Positions 56,474 to 64,000 of a DNA stretch of 64,000 nucleotides are shown one piece after another. Source of the DNA: Fructilactobacillus myrtifloralis. Its GTDB lineage: Bacteria; Bacillota; Bacilli; Lactobacillales; Lactobacillaceae. The first letter of the stretch is position 1; each line of letters begins with the position of its first letter. The position numbers were made by a program, and so were the translations under genes. Where the stretch lies: contig NZ_CP097116.1 in NCBI RefSeq assembly GCF_024029335.1, positions 1,302,001-1,366,000 on the forward strand, written 5' to 3'. The notes beneath the pieces were generated by a model. It had not been told where the DNA came from. It ran no database searches and worked only from the letters and a program-made list of their open reading frames with translations.

Positions 56474-57121
56474 TTAAGATTGTGGATCCTGGATGATGGT
56501 GTAAATCCAGTAAATGACGAGTTGAATGATGGTCATGAGAACGACAAAGATAATCATTTCGCGATTCCACATGTTGGCAAACATGTGAAGGTAAAACTTG
56601 GGTTTGGTAATCAAATACACGGTGTGGACCCGCAAAAAGCGGCCAATGTAGAGCCCAATTGAACTTAAACAGATCAATCCGGTAGTTACTAGGAAGTTGG
56701 TAAAGGCCATTTGGACGTGAATTTTAGCCGTGATGGCCTTAGCAACGTGGATGAGGCCCCAAAACCCAAGAAACGCGCATGTCAGGGCACTAATTAACAG
56801 ACAGGTGTACAGAAACCAGATGTGTCCATCGAGCTTCAACATGCCGTTGATATCATTCGGATGGAGCCATGACAAATGCAACAAGTCTGTTAAAATGTAA
56901 GGGGCATTCGGATAAAACAGTAACCACAGTAACGTGAGCCCCCAGAAAATGAGGACGTTTTGGTGGGGTTTACCAATGTGAAAGCTAATTTCAATCGGTA
57001 GGTACCCTAAGAACGTGTTTAATAATAGAAAACCAAAGAGGGAGTCTTTGATGAAGAGTTTGATAAAGACCAGCCACACGACGAAAAACAAGCGGACCTG
57101 CCATTTTTTACTGTTTGTCAT
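56474..57121 (-). CDS. DUF1361 family membrane protein
   Basis: A 215-residue integral membrane protein with about six helices. The family stretch WLLFYPNAPYILTDLLHL and the GLYIGRFLRVHT motif identify DUF1361. Function is unknown across the family. It is transcribed alone, divergent from cdaA. The Tyr-Pro-Asn-Ala-Pro-Tyr loop is the best-conserved part and may be a functional site. Confidence 0.87.
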   Translation of the reverse strand: MTNSKKWQVRLFFVVWLVFIKLFIKDSLFGFLLLNTFLGYLPIEISFHIGKPHQNVLIFWGLTLLWLLFYPNAPYILTDLLHLSWLHPNDINGMLKLDGHIWFLYTCLLISALTCAFLGFWGLIHVAKAITAKIHVQMAFTNFLVTTGLICLSSIGLYIGRFLRVHTVYLITKPKFYLHMFANMWNREMIIFVVLMTIIQLVIYWIYTIIQDPQS

Positions 57122-57212
57122 ATAAAATCACCTCAAGTTAGTCTCCTTTCATTAAACCGCAATTTACGAAAAAAAACTAACAAAATGTTTAAGCTCCCTC
57201 CTCATCCCCCTA

Positions 57213-57240
57213 TTAAAGACCGGGAGCGGAGTGCTATAAT
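57213..57240 (+). promoter_or_regulatory. cdaA-cdaR-glmM promoter
   Basis: TTAAAG and TATAAT with a 16-bp spacer and a TGC extended -10, about 33 bp before the cdaA start. Confidence 0.65.
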
Positions 57241-57272
57241 TGTTACAAAGACGCAGGAAGGAACGCGAACGA

Positions 57273-58112
57273 ATGGGAATTAATTGGAGTAATCTACTAA
57301 CGTTACACAATTTGAGTAACGTCCTAGATATTTTAGTGGTGTGGATTTTAATTTACGAACTGTTTATGCTGTTAAAGGGCACCCGGTCGATTCAATTACT
57401 GCGTGGAATTGTGATTCTTGTGATTGCCAAGGTCTTGAGTTGGTACCTCGGTCTGACGATGACATCGTGGATTTTGGATCAAATCATTAACTGGGGAGTC
57501 ATTGGTTGTATCGTGATTTTTCAACCAGAGATTCGCCGGGGCCTAGAAAAGCTGGGCCAGCGGTCGGTGTTTAAACAGTCCCAACAGGCAAACGCCCGAA
57601 CGGAAAAGTTAATCCAATCCTTAGATGGGGCAATTCAATACCTGTCAAAGCGGCGGATTGGAGCCTTGATTGCGCTCCAAATGAAAACGGGGTTAGAAGA
57701 GTGGATTGAAAAGGGGATTCAACTGGATGCCGATGTATCGAGTGAGCTCCTGATTAACATCTTCATTCCCAACACGCCGCTCCACGATGGGGCGGTAATC
57801 ATTAAGGATGACCGCATTGCGGCGGCCAATGCCTACCTACCGCCTTCTGATAGTAACCTGATTCCGCGAGAACTGGGGACTAGACACCGGGCGGCAGTGG
57901 GGTTGTCTGAAGTCACTGATGCCATTACCATCGTGGTATCCGAAGAAACCGGGGAAGTTTCTCTGACCCAAAACAACGAATTACTCCGTGGGATGAGTCA
58001 AGAAGACTATTTAAAGTACTTGCGTAGTCAGCTATTAACACCGAACACGAAGAAAACGTGGCACGGTGAAGTGCATGATTTCTTCAGCAAGGTCATGGGG
58101 GGTGGCAAGTAA
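57273..58112 (+). CDS. cdaA: Diadenylate cyclase CdaA (c-di-AMP synthase)
   Basis: Makes cyclic di-AMP from two ATP. The 279-residue protein has three N-terminal membrane helices (about 15-85) and a cytoplasmic DAC domain with the catalytic DGA (172-174) and GTRHR (202-206). The frame opens earlier at 57240, but the ATG at 57273 gives the usual short N-terminus and follows AGGAAGG. It overlaps cdaR by one base and leads into glmM, the conserved cdaA-cdaR-glmM operon whose other products regulate the cyclase. Confidence 0.97.
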   Translation: MGINWSNLLTLHNLSNVLDILVVWILIYELFMLLKGTRSIQLLRGIVILVIAKVLSWYLGLTMTSWILDQIINWGVIGCIVIFQPEIRRGLEKLGQRSVFKQSQQANARTEKLIQSLDGAIQYLSKRRIGALIALQMKTGLEEWIEKGIQLDADVSSELLINIFIPNTPLHDGAVIIKDDRIAAANAYLPPSDSNLIPRELGTRHRAAVGLSEVTDAITIVVSEETGEVSLTQNNELLRGMSQEDYLKYLRSQLLTPNTKKTWHGEVHDFFSKVMGGGK

Positions 58113-58837
58113 TGCACCGTTTTTTTGATAGCAAGGCGTTTGCACTGCTAATTTCCTTTGTGATTGCTGTGGGCTTGTTCTTCGTGGTTAACCAGGCGAA
58201 ACTGGGTAATCCCAACGCGCGGGATAATCAGGCCAATCAGCAACTTACCTCCACGACGACGAAACAGATTGAAGTCCCGTTGCAACTGAACGTTAATTCC
58301 AGCAAGTACTTTGTGGTCGGCTATCCGGAAAAGGTTAAAGTGCAGTTGAAGGGGCCGGCCGCTTTAGTTACAACGACCGCTAACACCCGTAATTTTAAGG
58401 TCATGGCTGATTTGAGCGAGTTAGGACCGGGGAAGCACCAGGTTCGTTTACAACAAACCGGATTGAACTCGGATTTGAAAGCTACCATTAAACCCGCTAA
58501 AATTAACGTGAACATCCAGAAACGGGAAACCAAGGTTTTTCCGGTGGAAGTCGAGTACGATAAAAATCAAATTGCCACTGGCTATAAAGTGACCCGGGTC
58601 GACCAGGATCTGCAGAAGGTGAGCGTCACCGGTCCCGCTGATGAGATGCAGCGCATTGAGAAGGTGCTCGCAAAGGTCAACCTGACAAAGGAACTCCGGA
58701 AATCCACCAAGCAGACGACCGTGATTGATGCGGTGGACGCGCAGGGGAAAACCGTGAACGTGATCATCTCACCCTCGACCACTGAAGTGAAATTAGTGGT
58801 GGAAAAAAACAATGAACTAGAGAATAAAGCTGAATAA
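58112..58837 (+). CDS. cdaR: CdaA regulator CdaR (YbbR domains)
   Basis: Membrane-anchored regulator of CdaA. The 241-residue protein has one N-terminal membrane helix (about 9-26) and extracellular YbbR-type repeats, recognisable by paired segments such as [18 protein letters not shown] and [20 protein letters not shown]. Two clear repeats are visible; a third is possible at the N-terminal side. It is shorter than the B. subtilis protein, which has more repeats. Coupled to cdaA by one-base overlap. Confidence 0.92.
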   Translation: MHRFFDSKAFALLISFVIAVGLFFVVNQAKLGNPNARDNQANQQLTSTTTKQIEVPLQLNVNSSKYFVVGYPEKVKVQLKGPAALVTTTANTRNFKVMADLSELGPGKHQVRLQQTGLNSDLKATIKPAKINVNIQKRETKVFPVEVEYDKNQIATGYKVTRVDQDLQKVSVTGPADEMQRIEKVLAKVNLTKELRKSTKQTTVIDAVDAQGKTVNVIISPSTTEVKLVVEKNNELENKAE

Positions 58838-58851
58838 TTAAAGGAGAAACG

Positions 58852-60201
58852 ATGAAGTATTTTGGAACGGATGGAATTAGAGGAATTGCCAATCAGGAAT
58901 TAACCCCCGAATTAGCCTTTCGCGCGGGCCGCGCGGGGGGTTATGCCCTCACCAAGCGGAGTGGAGAACAGCACCAACCGCGGGTCTTAGTCTCACGAGA
59001 TACCCGGATTTCCGGACAAATGCTGGAATCGGCGTTGGTCGCCGGGTTACTCTCAGTTGGAATTGAAGTTCTACGGTTAGGAGTAGTGACTACCCCGGGA
59101 GTGGCCTATTTAGTGCGAGACCAAGGGGCTGATGCTGGGGTCATGATTACGGCCTCCCATAACCCAGCTGAATACAACGGGATTAAATTCTTTGGCGGCG
59201 ATGGTTACAAGCTCTCGGATGACATCGAAGCAGACATTGAAGCCATGCTCGAAAATCCGGTTGATGACCTTCCCCGGCCAGCAGCAGCGGGGTTAGGAAC
59301 CGCCGATAACTATACGGAGGCTGGGCAAAAATACCTCCACTTTTTAGCCCAAACGATTCCAGAGAATCTAACGGGAATGAAGGTGGTGGTGGATGCTGCC
59401 AATGGAGCCACCAGTTCCTTAGTGCCCCGGTTGTATGCGGACCTAGGGTTAGACTTCACCACGATGGCCACCACGCCCAACGGGATTAACATTAATGATC
59501 AAGTGGGCTCGACCCATCCAGAACAACTGCAACGGTTAGTGGTTGACGAGGGTGCCCAACTGGGAATTGCCTTTGATGGTGACGGTGACCGGTGTATTGC
59601 GGTCGACGAACAGGGGAACCTCGTGGACGGTGATAAAATCATGTACATTTGTGGTAAGTACATGGATGATCACGGCCGGTTGAAGCAGGATACGATTGTG
59701 ACGACCGTAATGAGCAACCTGGGGATGTACAAGGCCATGGAAGCGCACGGGATGCACAGCGTTAAGACCAAGGTTGGAGATCGGTACGTCGTTGAAGAGA
59801 TGAACCGGAACGGTTATAACCTTGGGGGGGAACAATCCGGTCACATCGTCTTTTTAGACTTTAATACGACGGGGGACGGAATGTTAACCAGCTTGCAGTT
59901 GATGGCAATCATGCAAGCTACCCAAAAACCGCTATCTGAGTTAGCAGCGGAGGTGCAAAAATATCCCCAAAGCCTCGTGAATGTCCACGTTGCTGATAAG
60001 GAGCATGCGATGGATGCTCCGGCTGTTCAAGCAGAGATCGAAAAGGTTGAAGCAGAAATGAACGGTAATGGTCGGATTTTAGTTCGCCCCAGTGGGACGG
60101 AACCATTGCTCCGGGTAATGGTCGAAGCACCAACTGAAGCAGAAAGTCAAGCCTACGCAGAACGGATTGCGAAGGTTGTTGAACAAGCTAATCAAGCCTA
60201 A
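58852..60201 (+). CDS. glmM: Phosphoglucosamine mutase
   Basis: Converts glucosamine-6-phosphate to glucosamine-1-phosphate for UDP-GlcNAc and the cell wall; it also binds and restrains CdaA. The 449-residue protein begins [11 protein letters not shown] and has the phosphoserine loop TASHNP (S102), the metal-binding DGDGDR and the C-terminal [12 protein letters not shown] phosphate site. It follows cdaR after 14 bp. Confidence 0.97.
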   Translation: MKYFGTDGIRGIANQELTPELAFRAGRAGGYALTKRSGEQHQPRVLVSRDTRISGQMLESALVAGLLSVGIEVLRLGVVTTPGVAYLVRDQGADAGVMITASHNPAEYNGIKFFGGDGYKLSDDIEADIEAMLENPVDDLPRPAAAGLGTADNYTEAGQKYLHFLAQTIPENLTGMKVVVDAANGATSSLVPRLYADLGLDFTTMATTPNGININDQVGSTHPEQLQRLVVDEGAQLGIAFDGDGDRCIAVDEQGNLVDGDKIMYICGKYMDDHGRLKQDTIVTTVMSNLGMYKAMEAHGMHSVKTKVGDRYVVEEMNRNGYNLGGEQSGHIVFLDFNTTGDGMLTSLQLMAIMQATQKPLSELAAEVQKYPQSLVNVHVADKEHAMDAPAVQAEIEKVEAEMNGNGRILVRPSGTEPLLRVMVEAPTEAESQAYAERIAKVVEQANQA

Positions 60202-60235
60202 AAAAAGAGTGGTCCAGACGGGCCACTCTTTTTTT
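60202..60235 (+). terminator. Terminator between glmM and glmS
   Basis: AAAAAAGAGTGG and CCACTCTTTTTTT form a perfect stem around a 10-nt loop. Confidence 0.9.
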
Positions 60236-60267
60236 AGATTCGGACGTAGACCAATTCCAGTTATTAA

Positions 60268-60296
60268 TTGACAATGGTTAATTAAAAAGCTAAAAT
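60268..60296 (+). promoter_or_regulatory. glmS promoter
   Basis: Consensus TTGACA (60268-60273) and TAAAAT (60291-60296) with a 17-bp spacer. The short leader contains no glmS ribozyme core. Confidence 0.82.
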
Positions 60297-60362
60297 ATAG
60301 CCTGTAACTTAAATTAAACTAAAAATGAAACATCTATACCAATTTGAAATGAGGAAATGATT

Positions 60363-62177
60363 ATGTGTGGAGTGGTTGGAGTAACCGGAAATCCAAATGC
60401 AACCGAAATCTTAGTAAGTGGACTGGAAAAATTACAGTACCGGGGCTATGATTCGGCTGGAATTTTTGTGGATCAGCCGGATGGAACAAACTACCTAGTG
60501 AAGACAACCGGGAGTATTGCTGATTTACGGAAGAAAATTGGACCCGAAGTTCAGGGGACGGCCGGCATCGGTCATACCCGCTGGGCAACGCACGGGGGCG
60601 TGACGATTGAGAATGCGCACCCGCAGTTTTCAAGTGACGAACGTTTTTACCTGGTCCACAATGGAGTGATTGAAAACTTTCAGGAATTGAAGGATGAATA
60701 CCTTCAAGGAGTTCACTTCCACAGCCAAACTGATACCGAAGTGGTGGTCCAGTTAATTGATAAGTTTGTTAAAGATGGGATGAGTACTAAAGACGCCTTC
60801 AATAAAACGTTGGGACTGTTAGAAAACTCATCGTACGCGTTCATGTTAATGGATCGTGAAGACCCAGAAACGATTTACGTGGCTAAAAACAAGAGTCCGA
60901 TGTTGATTGGACTCGGCGATGGCTGCAACGTGGTGTGCTCAGACTCGATTGCGATGCTGGACGTTACGCACACGTTCTTGGAAATTCAAGACGGGGATGT
61001 TTGTGTGGTTCGACCAAACGAGGTAATCGTTAATGACCCAACCGGGGCAGAAGTAGAACGTGAAACCTTTGAAGTAAGCGTTGATCCAACTGCTTCTGAC
61101 AAGGGAACTTACCCATACTACATGTTAAAAGAAATTGATGAACAACCAAACGTAATGCGGAAGTTGTCAGCGAAGTACCTTGATCAAGTTGGTCAACCCG
61201 TAATTACGCCGGCACTGGTAGAAAAACTACGTGATTCCGACCGGATTTACATCGTGGGGGCTGGAACGAGTTATCACGCTGGATTAGTTGGCAAAGCGCA
61301 GTTAGAAAAACTAACGGGCATTCCAACGGAAGTTCACGTGGCATCTGAATTTGCCTACGAAACCCCCTTGTTGTCCGAAAAACCCTTCTTCATTTTCTTA
61401 TCGCAAAGTGGAGAAACGGCTGACAGTCGCCAGGTCCTTGTGAACGTGAACCGGCAAAACCTGCCGAGTTTGACGATTACCAACGTGGCAAATTCCACTC
61501 TGTCTCGAGAATCCGACTTTACCTTGTTGTTAGAGGCCGGTCCAGAAATCTCAGTGGCCTCCACCAAGGCCTACACTGCCCAAATTGCCCTAGAAGCCAT
61601 TTTGGCCAAGGCAGTTGGGGAAGCCAAAGGAGTTGCGGCGGCTCAAACCTTTGATCTTAAGGGACAACTTGCCGTAGTGGCCCAGGGAATGCAAAGTATC
61701 GTGGACGAAAAGAACGAAATTGATCAAATTGCTCAGGATTACTTTGTGCAAGCGAACCAGGCGTTTTACATTGGTCGTGGGATTGACTACACGGTCTCAC
61801 TAGAAGCCGCCTTGAAGTTGAAAGAAATTTCGTACGTACACGCCGAAGGGTTCGCATCAGGGGAACTGAAGCACGGGACGATTGCTTTGATTGAACCGGG
61901 AACTCCTGTGATTGGGATTATTACCCAAGCCGGAACGGCCGGGTTGACCCGGAGTAACCTCGAAGAAACGGCCGCACGGGGCGCTAAGACCCTCTCAATT
62001 GTGCGTCAGGGTCTTGCTCGTCCGGACGATACGTTCGTTATTCCAGACGTGGACGAACTGTTGGCGCCGTTATTGAGTGTCATTCCCGCCCAACTCTTGG
62101 CTTACTACACGAGTTTGAATAAGGGCTTGAACGTTGATTTACCCCGGAACCTGGCTAAGAGTGTTACAGTAGAATAA
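60363..62177 (+). CDS. glmS: Glutamine-fructose-6-phosphate aminotransferase (isomerizing)
   Basis: First step of amino-sugar synthesis: glutamine plus fructose-6-phosphate to glucosamine-6-phosphate. The 604-residue protein must start at ATG 60363, since Cys2 (MCGVVGVTG) becomes the N-terminal nucleophile after Met removal; an in-frame ATG at 60357 would bury it. It has a class II glutaminase domain (GHTRWATHG, HNGVIENF) and two SIS domains (GAGTSYHAG, SQSGETADS), ending LPRNLAKSVTVE. Product feeds GlmM just upstream. Confidence 0.97.
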   Translation: MCGVVGVTGNPNATEILVSGLEKLQYRGYDSAGIFVDQPDGTNYLVKTTGSIADLRKKIGPEVQGTAGIGHTRWATHGGVTIENAHPQFSSDERFYLVHNGVIENFQELKDEYLQGVHFHSQTDTEVVVQLIDKFVKDGMSTKDAFNKTLGLLENSSYAFMLMDREDPETIYVAKNKSPMLIGLGDGCNVVCSDSIAMLDVTHTFLEIQDGDVCVVRPNEVIVNDPTGAEVERETFEVSVDPTASDKGTYPYYMLKEIDEQPNVMRKLSAKYLDQVGQPVITPALVEKLRDSDRIYIVGAGTSYHAGLVGKAQLEKLTGIPTEVHVASEFAYETPLLSEKPFFIFLSQSGETADSRQVLVNVNRQNLPSLTITNVANSTLSRESDFTLLLEAGPEISVASTKAYTAQIALEAILAKAVGEAKGVAAAQTFDLKGQLAVVAQGMQSIVDEKNEIDQIAQDYFVQANQAFYIGRGIDYTVSLEAALKLKEISYVHAEGFASGELKHGTIALIEPGTPVIGIITQAGTAGLTRSNLEETAARGAKTLSIVRQGLARPDDTFVIPDVDELLAPLLSVIPAQLLAYYTSLNKGLNVDLPRNLAKSVTVE

Positions 62178-62191
62178 TAAATGAGATGATT

Positions 62192-62222
62192 AAAAAAGAA
62201 TTGTGCAGACAATTCTTTTTTT
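62192..62222 (+). terminator. Terminator after glmS
   Basis: AAAGAATTGT and ACAATTCTTT pair perfectly with a GCAG loop and T-run. Confidence 0.88.
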
Positions 62223-62245
62223 CTCGGGTTAAAGAAGGTGAAACC

Positions 62246-62380
62246 ATGAAGTATACGAAACGAACGAAACAAACGAAACACGATCGCAAGGAAACGACGT
62301 GGCAAAAGTTTAAGGAGCAGCAAAATAAGTTGAGTGCGGATCGGCGCGGTGTCCGGACGGTCCACAAACGCCATTGGTAA
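62246..62380 (+). CDS. Very small basic protein, unknown function
   Basis: A 44-residue, strongly basic protein beginning MKYTKRTKQTKHDRKETTW and ending TVHKRHW. AAGAAGGTGAAACC is a good ribosome-binding site for the ATG at 62246; longer in-frame starts run through the glmS terminator and are rejected. No known motif. The high Lys/Arg/Thr content suggests RNA or ribosome contact, but this is a guess. It is 15 bp upstream of the next small gene and likely shares a transcript with it. Confidence 0.5.
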   Translation: MKYTKRTKQTKHDRKETTWQKFKEQQNKLSADRRGVRTVHKRHW

Positions 62381-62395
62381 CCAGAGGAGCAAACG

Positions 62396-62710
62396 ATGAC
62401 ACAACAAAGCCATGAAACGTTAGATTTAATTGAAGAGATTACCCGGCTTGACGGCAGTAAGTACTTAGAGATTAGTAACATGGTGCAAAATGGCCGTGCG
62501 GAACTAGCGGTCGAACGCCACCTGTTACAACGGGTTCGGATTCTCCAACTCAACATTCCCCACTCCGTGCACGTCATTAACTATGAAAATTACATTAACC
62601 AGCACTTTACGATGCCAGCCGAAGATTTTCAGGAATTTGAGGAATGGCAGCGGACTCCCGAAATGGAGCGAGAAGTAGAGTTAATCTTAAAGGAAAATCA
62701 CATCGGGTAG
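62396..62710 (+). CDS. Hypothetical protein, 104 residues
   Basis: An unrecognised soluble, acidic protein, predicted mostly helical from its pattern (HETLDLIEEITRLDGSKYLE at the start, EFEEWQRTPEMEREVELILK near the end). AGAGGAG lies seven bases before the ATG, and the frame is intact with core-like codon use, so it should be expressed. No catalytic or membrane motif is seen. It sits between the small basic gene and the lactonase-fold gene, which has its own promoter. Confidence 0.75.
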   Translation: MTQQSHETLDLIEEITRLDGSKYLEISNMVQNGRAELAVERHLLQRVRILQLNIPHSVHVINYENYINQHFTMPAEDFQEFEEWQRTPEMEREVELILKENHIG

Positions 62711-62725
62711 ATTGGCGTTCCTACC

Positions 62726-62754
62726 TTTACCACCATTTTAGATTGTGCGATAAT
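62726..62754 (+). promoter_or_regulatory. Promoter of the lactonase-fold gene
   Basis: TTTACC and GATAAT with a 17-bp spacer and a TGC extended -10. Confidence 0.5.
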
Positions 62755-62781
62755 AAACGAAAAGCAAATGGAGGCAGGGAC

Positions 62782-63831
62782 ATGATCGAAAAATTTCTGA
62801 TTGGAACGTATACCAAGAATCAAAGTCAGGGAATTTATCAAATTGAATTGGATACGGAAAAACCAGCGTTACAAAACTTACAGTTGGTTGCCAAAGCCGG
62901 CTCGCCAACCTACGTGGCTGAATCAAAAGCCCACCGGATTTATGCGGTGGAACGGGTCATGGAAGATGACGAACTTCACGGTGGCGTCCTTGATTTAGAC
63001 GGGACGACCTTACCGGCCAAGGAAATTGAAAAGATCGTGGAAGCGGGGAGTAGTCCCGCCTACATCACGGTTGATGAAAAACGGCAAAATGTCTACACCG
63101 CTAATTACCACACCGGGGACGTAACGATTTTCACCATTACGCCACAGGGGTTACTGTCCGCGACGGACCGGGTGCATGACCACGGTCAAGTTGGCCCCAA
63201 ACCCGAACAAGCCGACGGGGCTCACCCCCACTACGTGGACATCTCGTTTGATGGGCGGTTAGTGGTTTGTGATTTAGGGCTGGATCAAATCTTCTTGTAT
63301 GACTTAACGCCCGAAGGAAAATTGCAACTCGTTAGTGGCTTAACCTTAGCTCCTGGCTTTGGTCCCCGGCACATCACCTACATTGAGGAGATGGGGAAGG
63401 CCTATCTCGTCGGCGAATTAAGTAGTGAAGTGGCCGTCTTGAACTACAACGAAGAAACGGCTCAGTTTGAAATTGAACAAATCGTGTCAACGATTCCAGC
63501 CGATTGGACCGCCCACAACGGAGCTGCTGCCATTCACCTGTCTAGTGACCACCGGTTTGTGTACGTTTCCAACCGGGGGAATGACAGCATTGTGGTCTTT
63601 GCAATTCAACCAGATGGAAAATTACAGCAAGTCCAACGGGTTTCTACAGAAGGAGAATTCCCACGGGACTTCAACTTTAACCAAACCGAAGAGTTCTTGA
63701 TTGTGGCTAACCAAAACAGTGACAATGCGTCCTTGTTCCATCGGGATGCAGAGACTGGTAAGTTAACCTTAGTCCAAAAGGACTTTACGGTTCCAGAAGG
63801 AACTTGTGTGGCGCCCCGAAAACCACAATAA
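62782..63831 (+). CDS. pgl: Lactonase family protein, probable 6-phosphogluconolactonase
   Basis: A 349-residue seven-bladed beta-propeller of the YkgB/Pgl lactonase family, which hydrolyses 6-phosphogluconolactone in the oxidative pentose phosphate pathway. Blade repeats are visible (SPTYVAESKAHRIYAVE, SPAYITVDEKRQNVYTANY, NRGNDSIVVF), with the family motifs DGAHPHYVDIS, FGPRHITY and the final FPRDFNF...LIVANQNSDN. GGAGG precedes the ATG at 62782; the frame opens earlier, but there it overlaps the upstream gene. Such an enzyme fits a phosphoketolase-type fermenter, which relies on this pathway. Confidence 0.87.
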   Translation: MIEKFLIGTYTKNQSQGIYQIELDTEKPALQNLQLVAKAGSPTYVAESKAHRIYAVERVMEDDELHGGVLDLDGTTLPAKEIEKIVEAGSSPAYITVDEKRQNVYTANYHTGDVTIFTITPQGLLSATDRVHDHGQVGPKPEQADGAHPHYVDISFDGRLVVCDLGLDQIFLYDLTPEGKLQLVSGLTLAPGFGPRHITYIEEMGKAYLVGELSSEVAVLNYNEETAQFEIEQIVSTIPADWTAHNGAAAIHLSSDHRFVYVSNRGNDSIVVFAIQPDGKLQQVQRVSTEGEFPRDFNFNQTEEFLIVANQNSDNASLFHRDAETGKLTLVQKDFTVPEGTCVAPRKPQ

Positions 63832-63861
63832 ATCGGAATCGCACAGTGCTGGTTTCAGCAA

Positions 63862-63890
63862 TTGCGCCAATCGGATACTTAATGTATATT
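63862..63890 (+). promoter_or_regulatory. Promoter of a transcript running off the window
   Basis: TTGCGC (63862-63867) and TATATT (63885-63890) with a 17-bp spacer, placing a transcript start near 63897. Confidence 0.65.
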
Positions 63891-63896
63891 AAAAGC

Positions 63897-64000
63897 AACA
63901 AATGTCTGAGGTAGGCCAACTACAAAGGATGTTACCTAGCGAATCGAGGATGGTGGAAGCTCGACGTAACTCCCTGTGGGGAACACCTACGCGCGGAAGG
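63897..64000 (+). ncRNA. Start of an unidentified structured RNA or leader, cut by the window edge
   Basis: About 100 nt after the promoter carry no ORF but can fold into nested helices: GTAGG (63911-63915) with CCTAC (63986-63990) closing, GTTAC (63931-63935) with GTAAC (63966-63970), TCGAG (63944-63948) with CTCGA (63960-63964), and CCC/GGG at 63972-63980. It did not match my recollection of T-box, TPP, FMN, SAM, lysine, cobalamin, M-box, ydaO, RNase P, 6S or tmRNA sequences. It may be a riboswitch leader or a non-coding RNA gene. Confidence 0.35.

Noticed and set aside
63891-64000. T-box, RNase P RNA or tmRNA at the window end
   Set aside because: The T-box core TGGNACCGCG, the RNase P GAGGAAAGTCC segment and the tmRNA 5' end are all absent in the visible part.

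Overview
This window looks like the chromosome of a Lactobacillaceae bacterium (Bacillota). Gene order follows the B. subtilis/lactobacillus core in several blocks: tadA-SRP RNA-dnaX-ebfC-recR, tmk-darA-holB-yabA-rsmI, tsaB-rimI-tsaD next to ydiF-rex-groESL, comFA-comFC-hpf-secA-prfB, hprK-lgt-gpsA-trxB-uvrBA-rapZ-yvcK-whiA-clpP, and cdaA-cdaR-glmM-glmS. The core genes are moderately GC-rich by eye. The genus is not assigned.

Layout. 1-3.9 kb: tRNA editing, SRP RNA and replication/repair (tadA, ffs, dnaX, ebfC, recR). 4.0-6.0 kb: a fused ABC exporter with operator-like palindromes at its promoter. 6.0-12.5 kb: tmk, darA, holB, yabA, rsmI, an acyl-ACP thioesterase, tsaB, rimI and tsaD. 12.6-17.8 kb: the ABC-F protein YdiF, rex, and groES-groEL with a CIRCE element, followed by an unrecognised small gene. 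17.9-21.6 kb: the potassium importer kimA, lrgAB and a YigZ-family protein. 21.7-28.0 kb: comFA-comFC, hpf, secA and prfB, which carries a programmed +1 frameshift. 28.0-41.3 kb: a MinJ-like PDZ protein, hprK, lgt, gpsA, trxB, uvrB-uvrA with a LexA-like box, rapZ, yvcK and whiA. 41.4-44.0 kb: clpP with a CtsR box, then a strongly AT-rich two-gene module (a HipA-like kinase and a DUF3037 protein) wedged between clpP and a tRNA-Arg. 44-49 kb: gap, pgk, tpiA and eno, mostly separated by their own terminators, then secG. 49-57 kb: rnr, smpB, ung, pta, tsaE, a GNAT enzyme, an exonuclease, murB and a DUF1361 protein. 57-64 kb: cdaA, cdaR, glmM, glmS, two small hypotheticals, a lactonase-fold protein, and the start of an unidentified structured transcript cut by the window edge.

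How the parts connect. Cyclic di-AMP runs through the window: its synthase (CdaA), the synthase regulators (CdaR, GlmM), a receptor (DarA) and a target-type K+ importer (KimA) are all here. Three t6A synthesis genes (tsaB, tsaD, tsaE) are present. Heat-shock control shows two textbook sites, CIRCE before groES and a CtsR box before clpP. The best candidate for an under-described system is the HipA-like kinase/DUF3037 pair at 42.1-43.7 kb.
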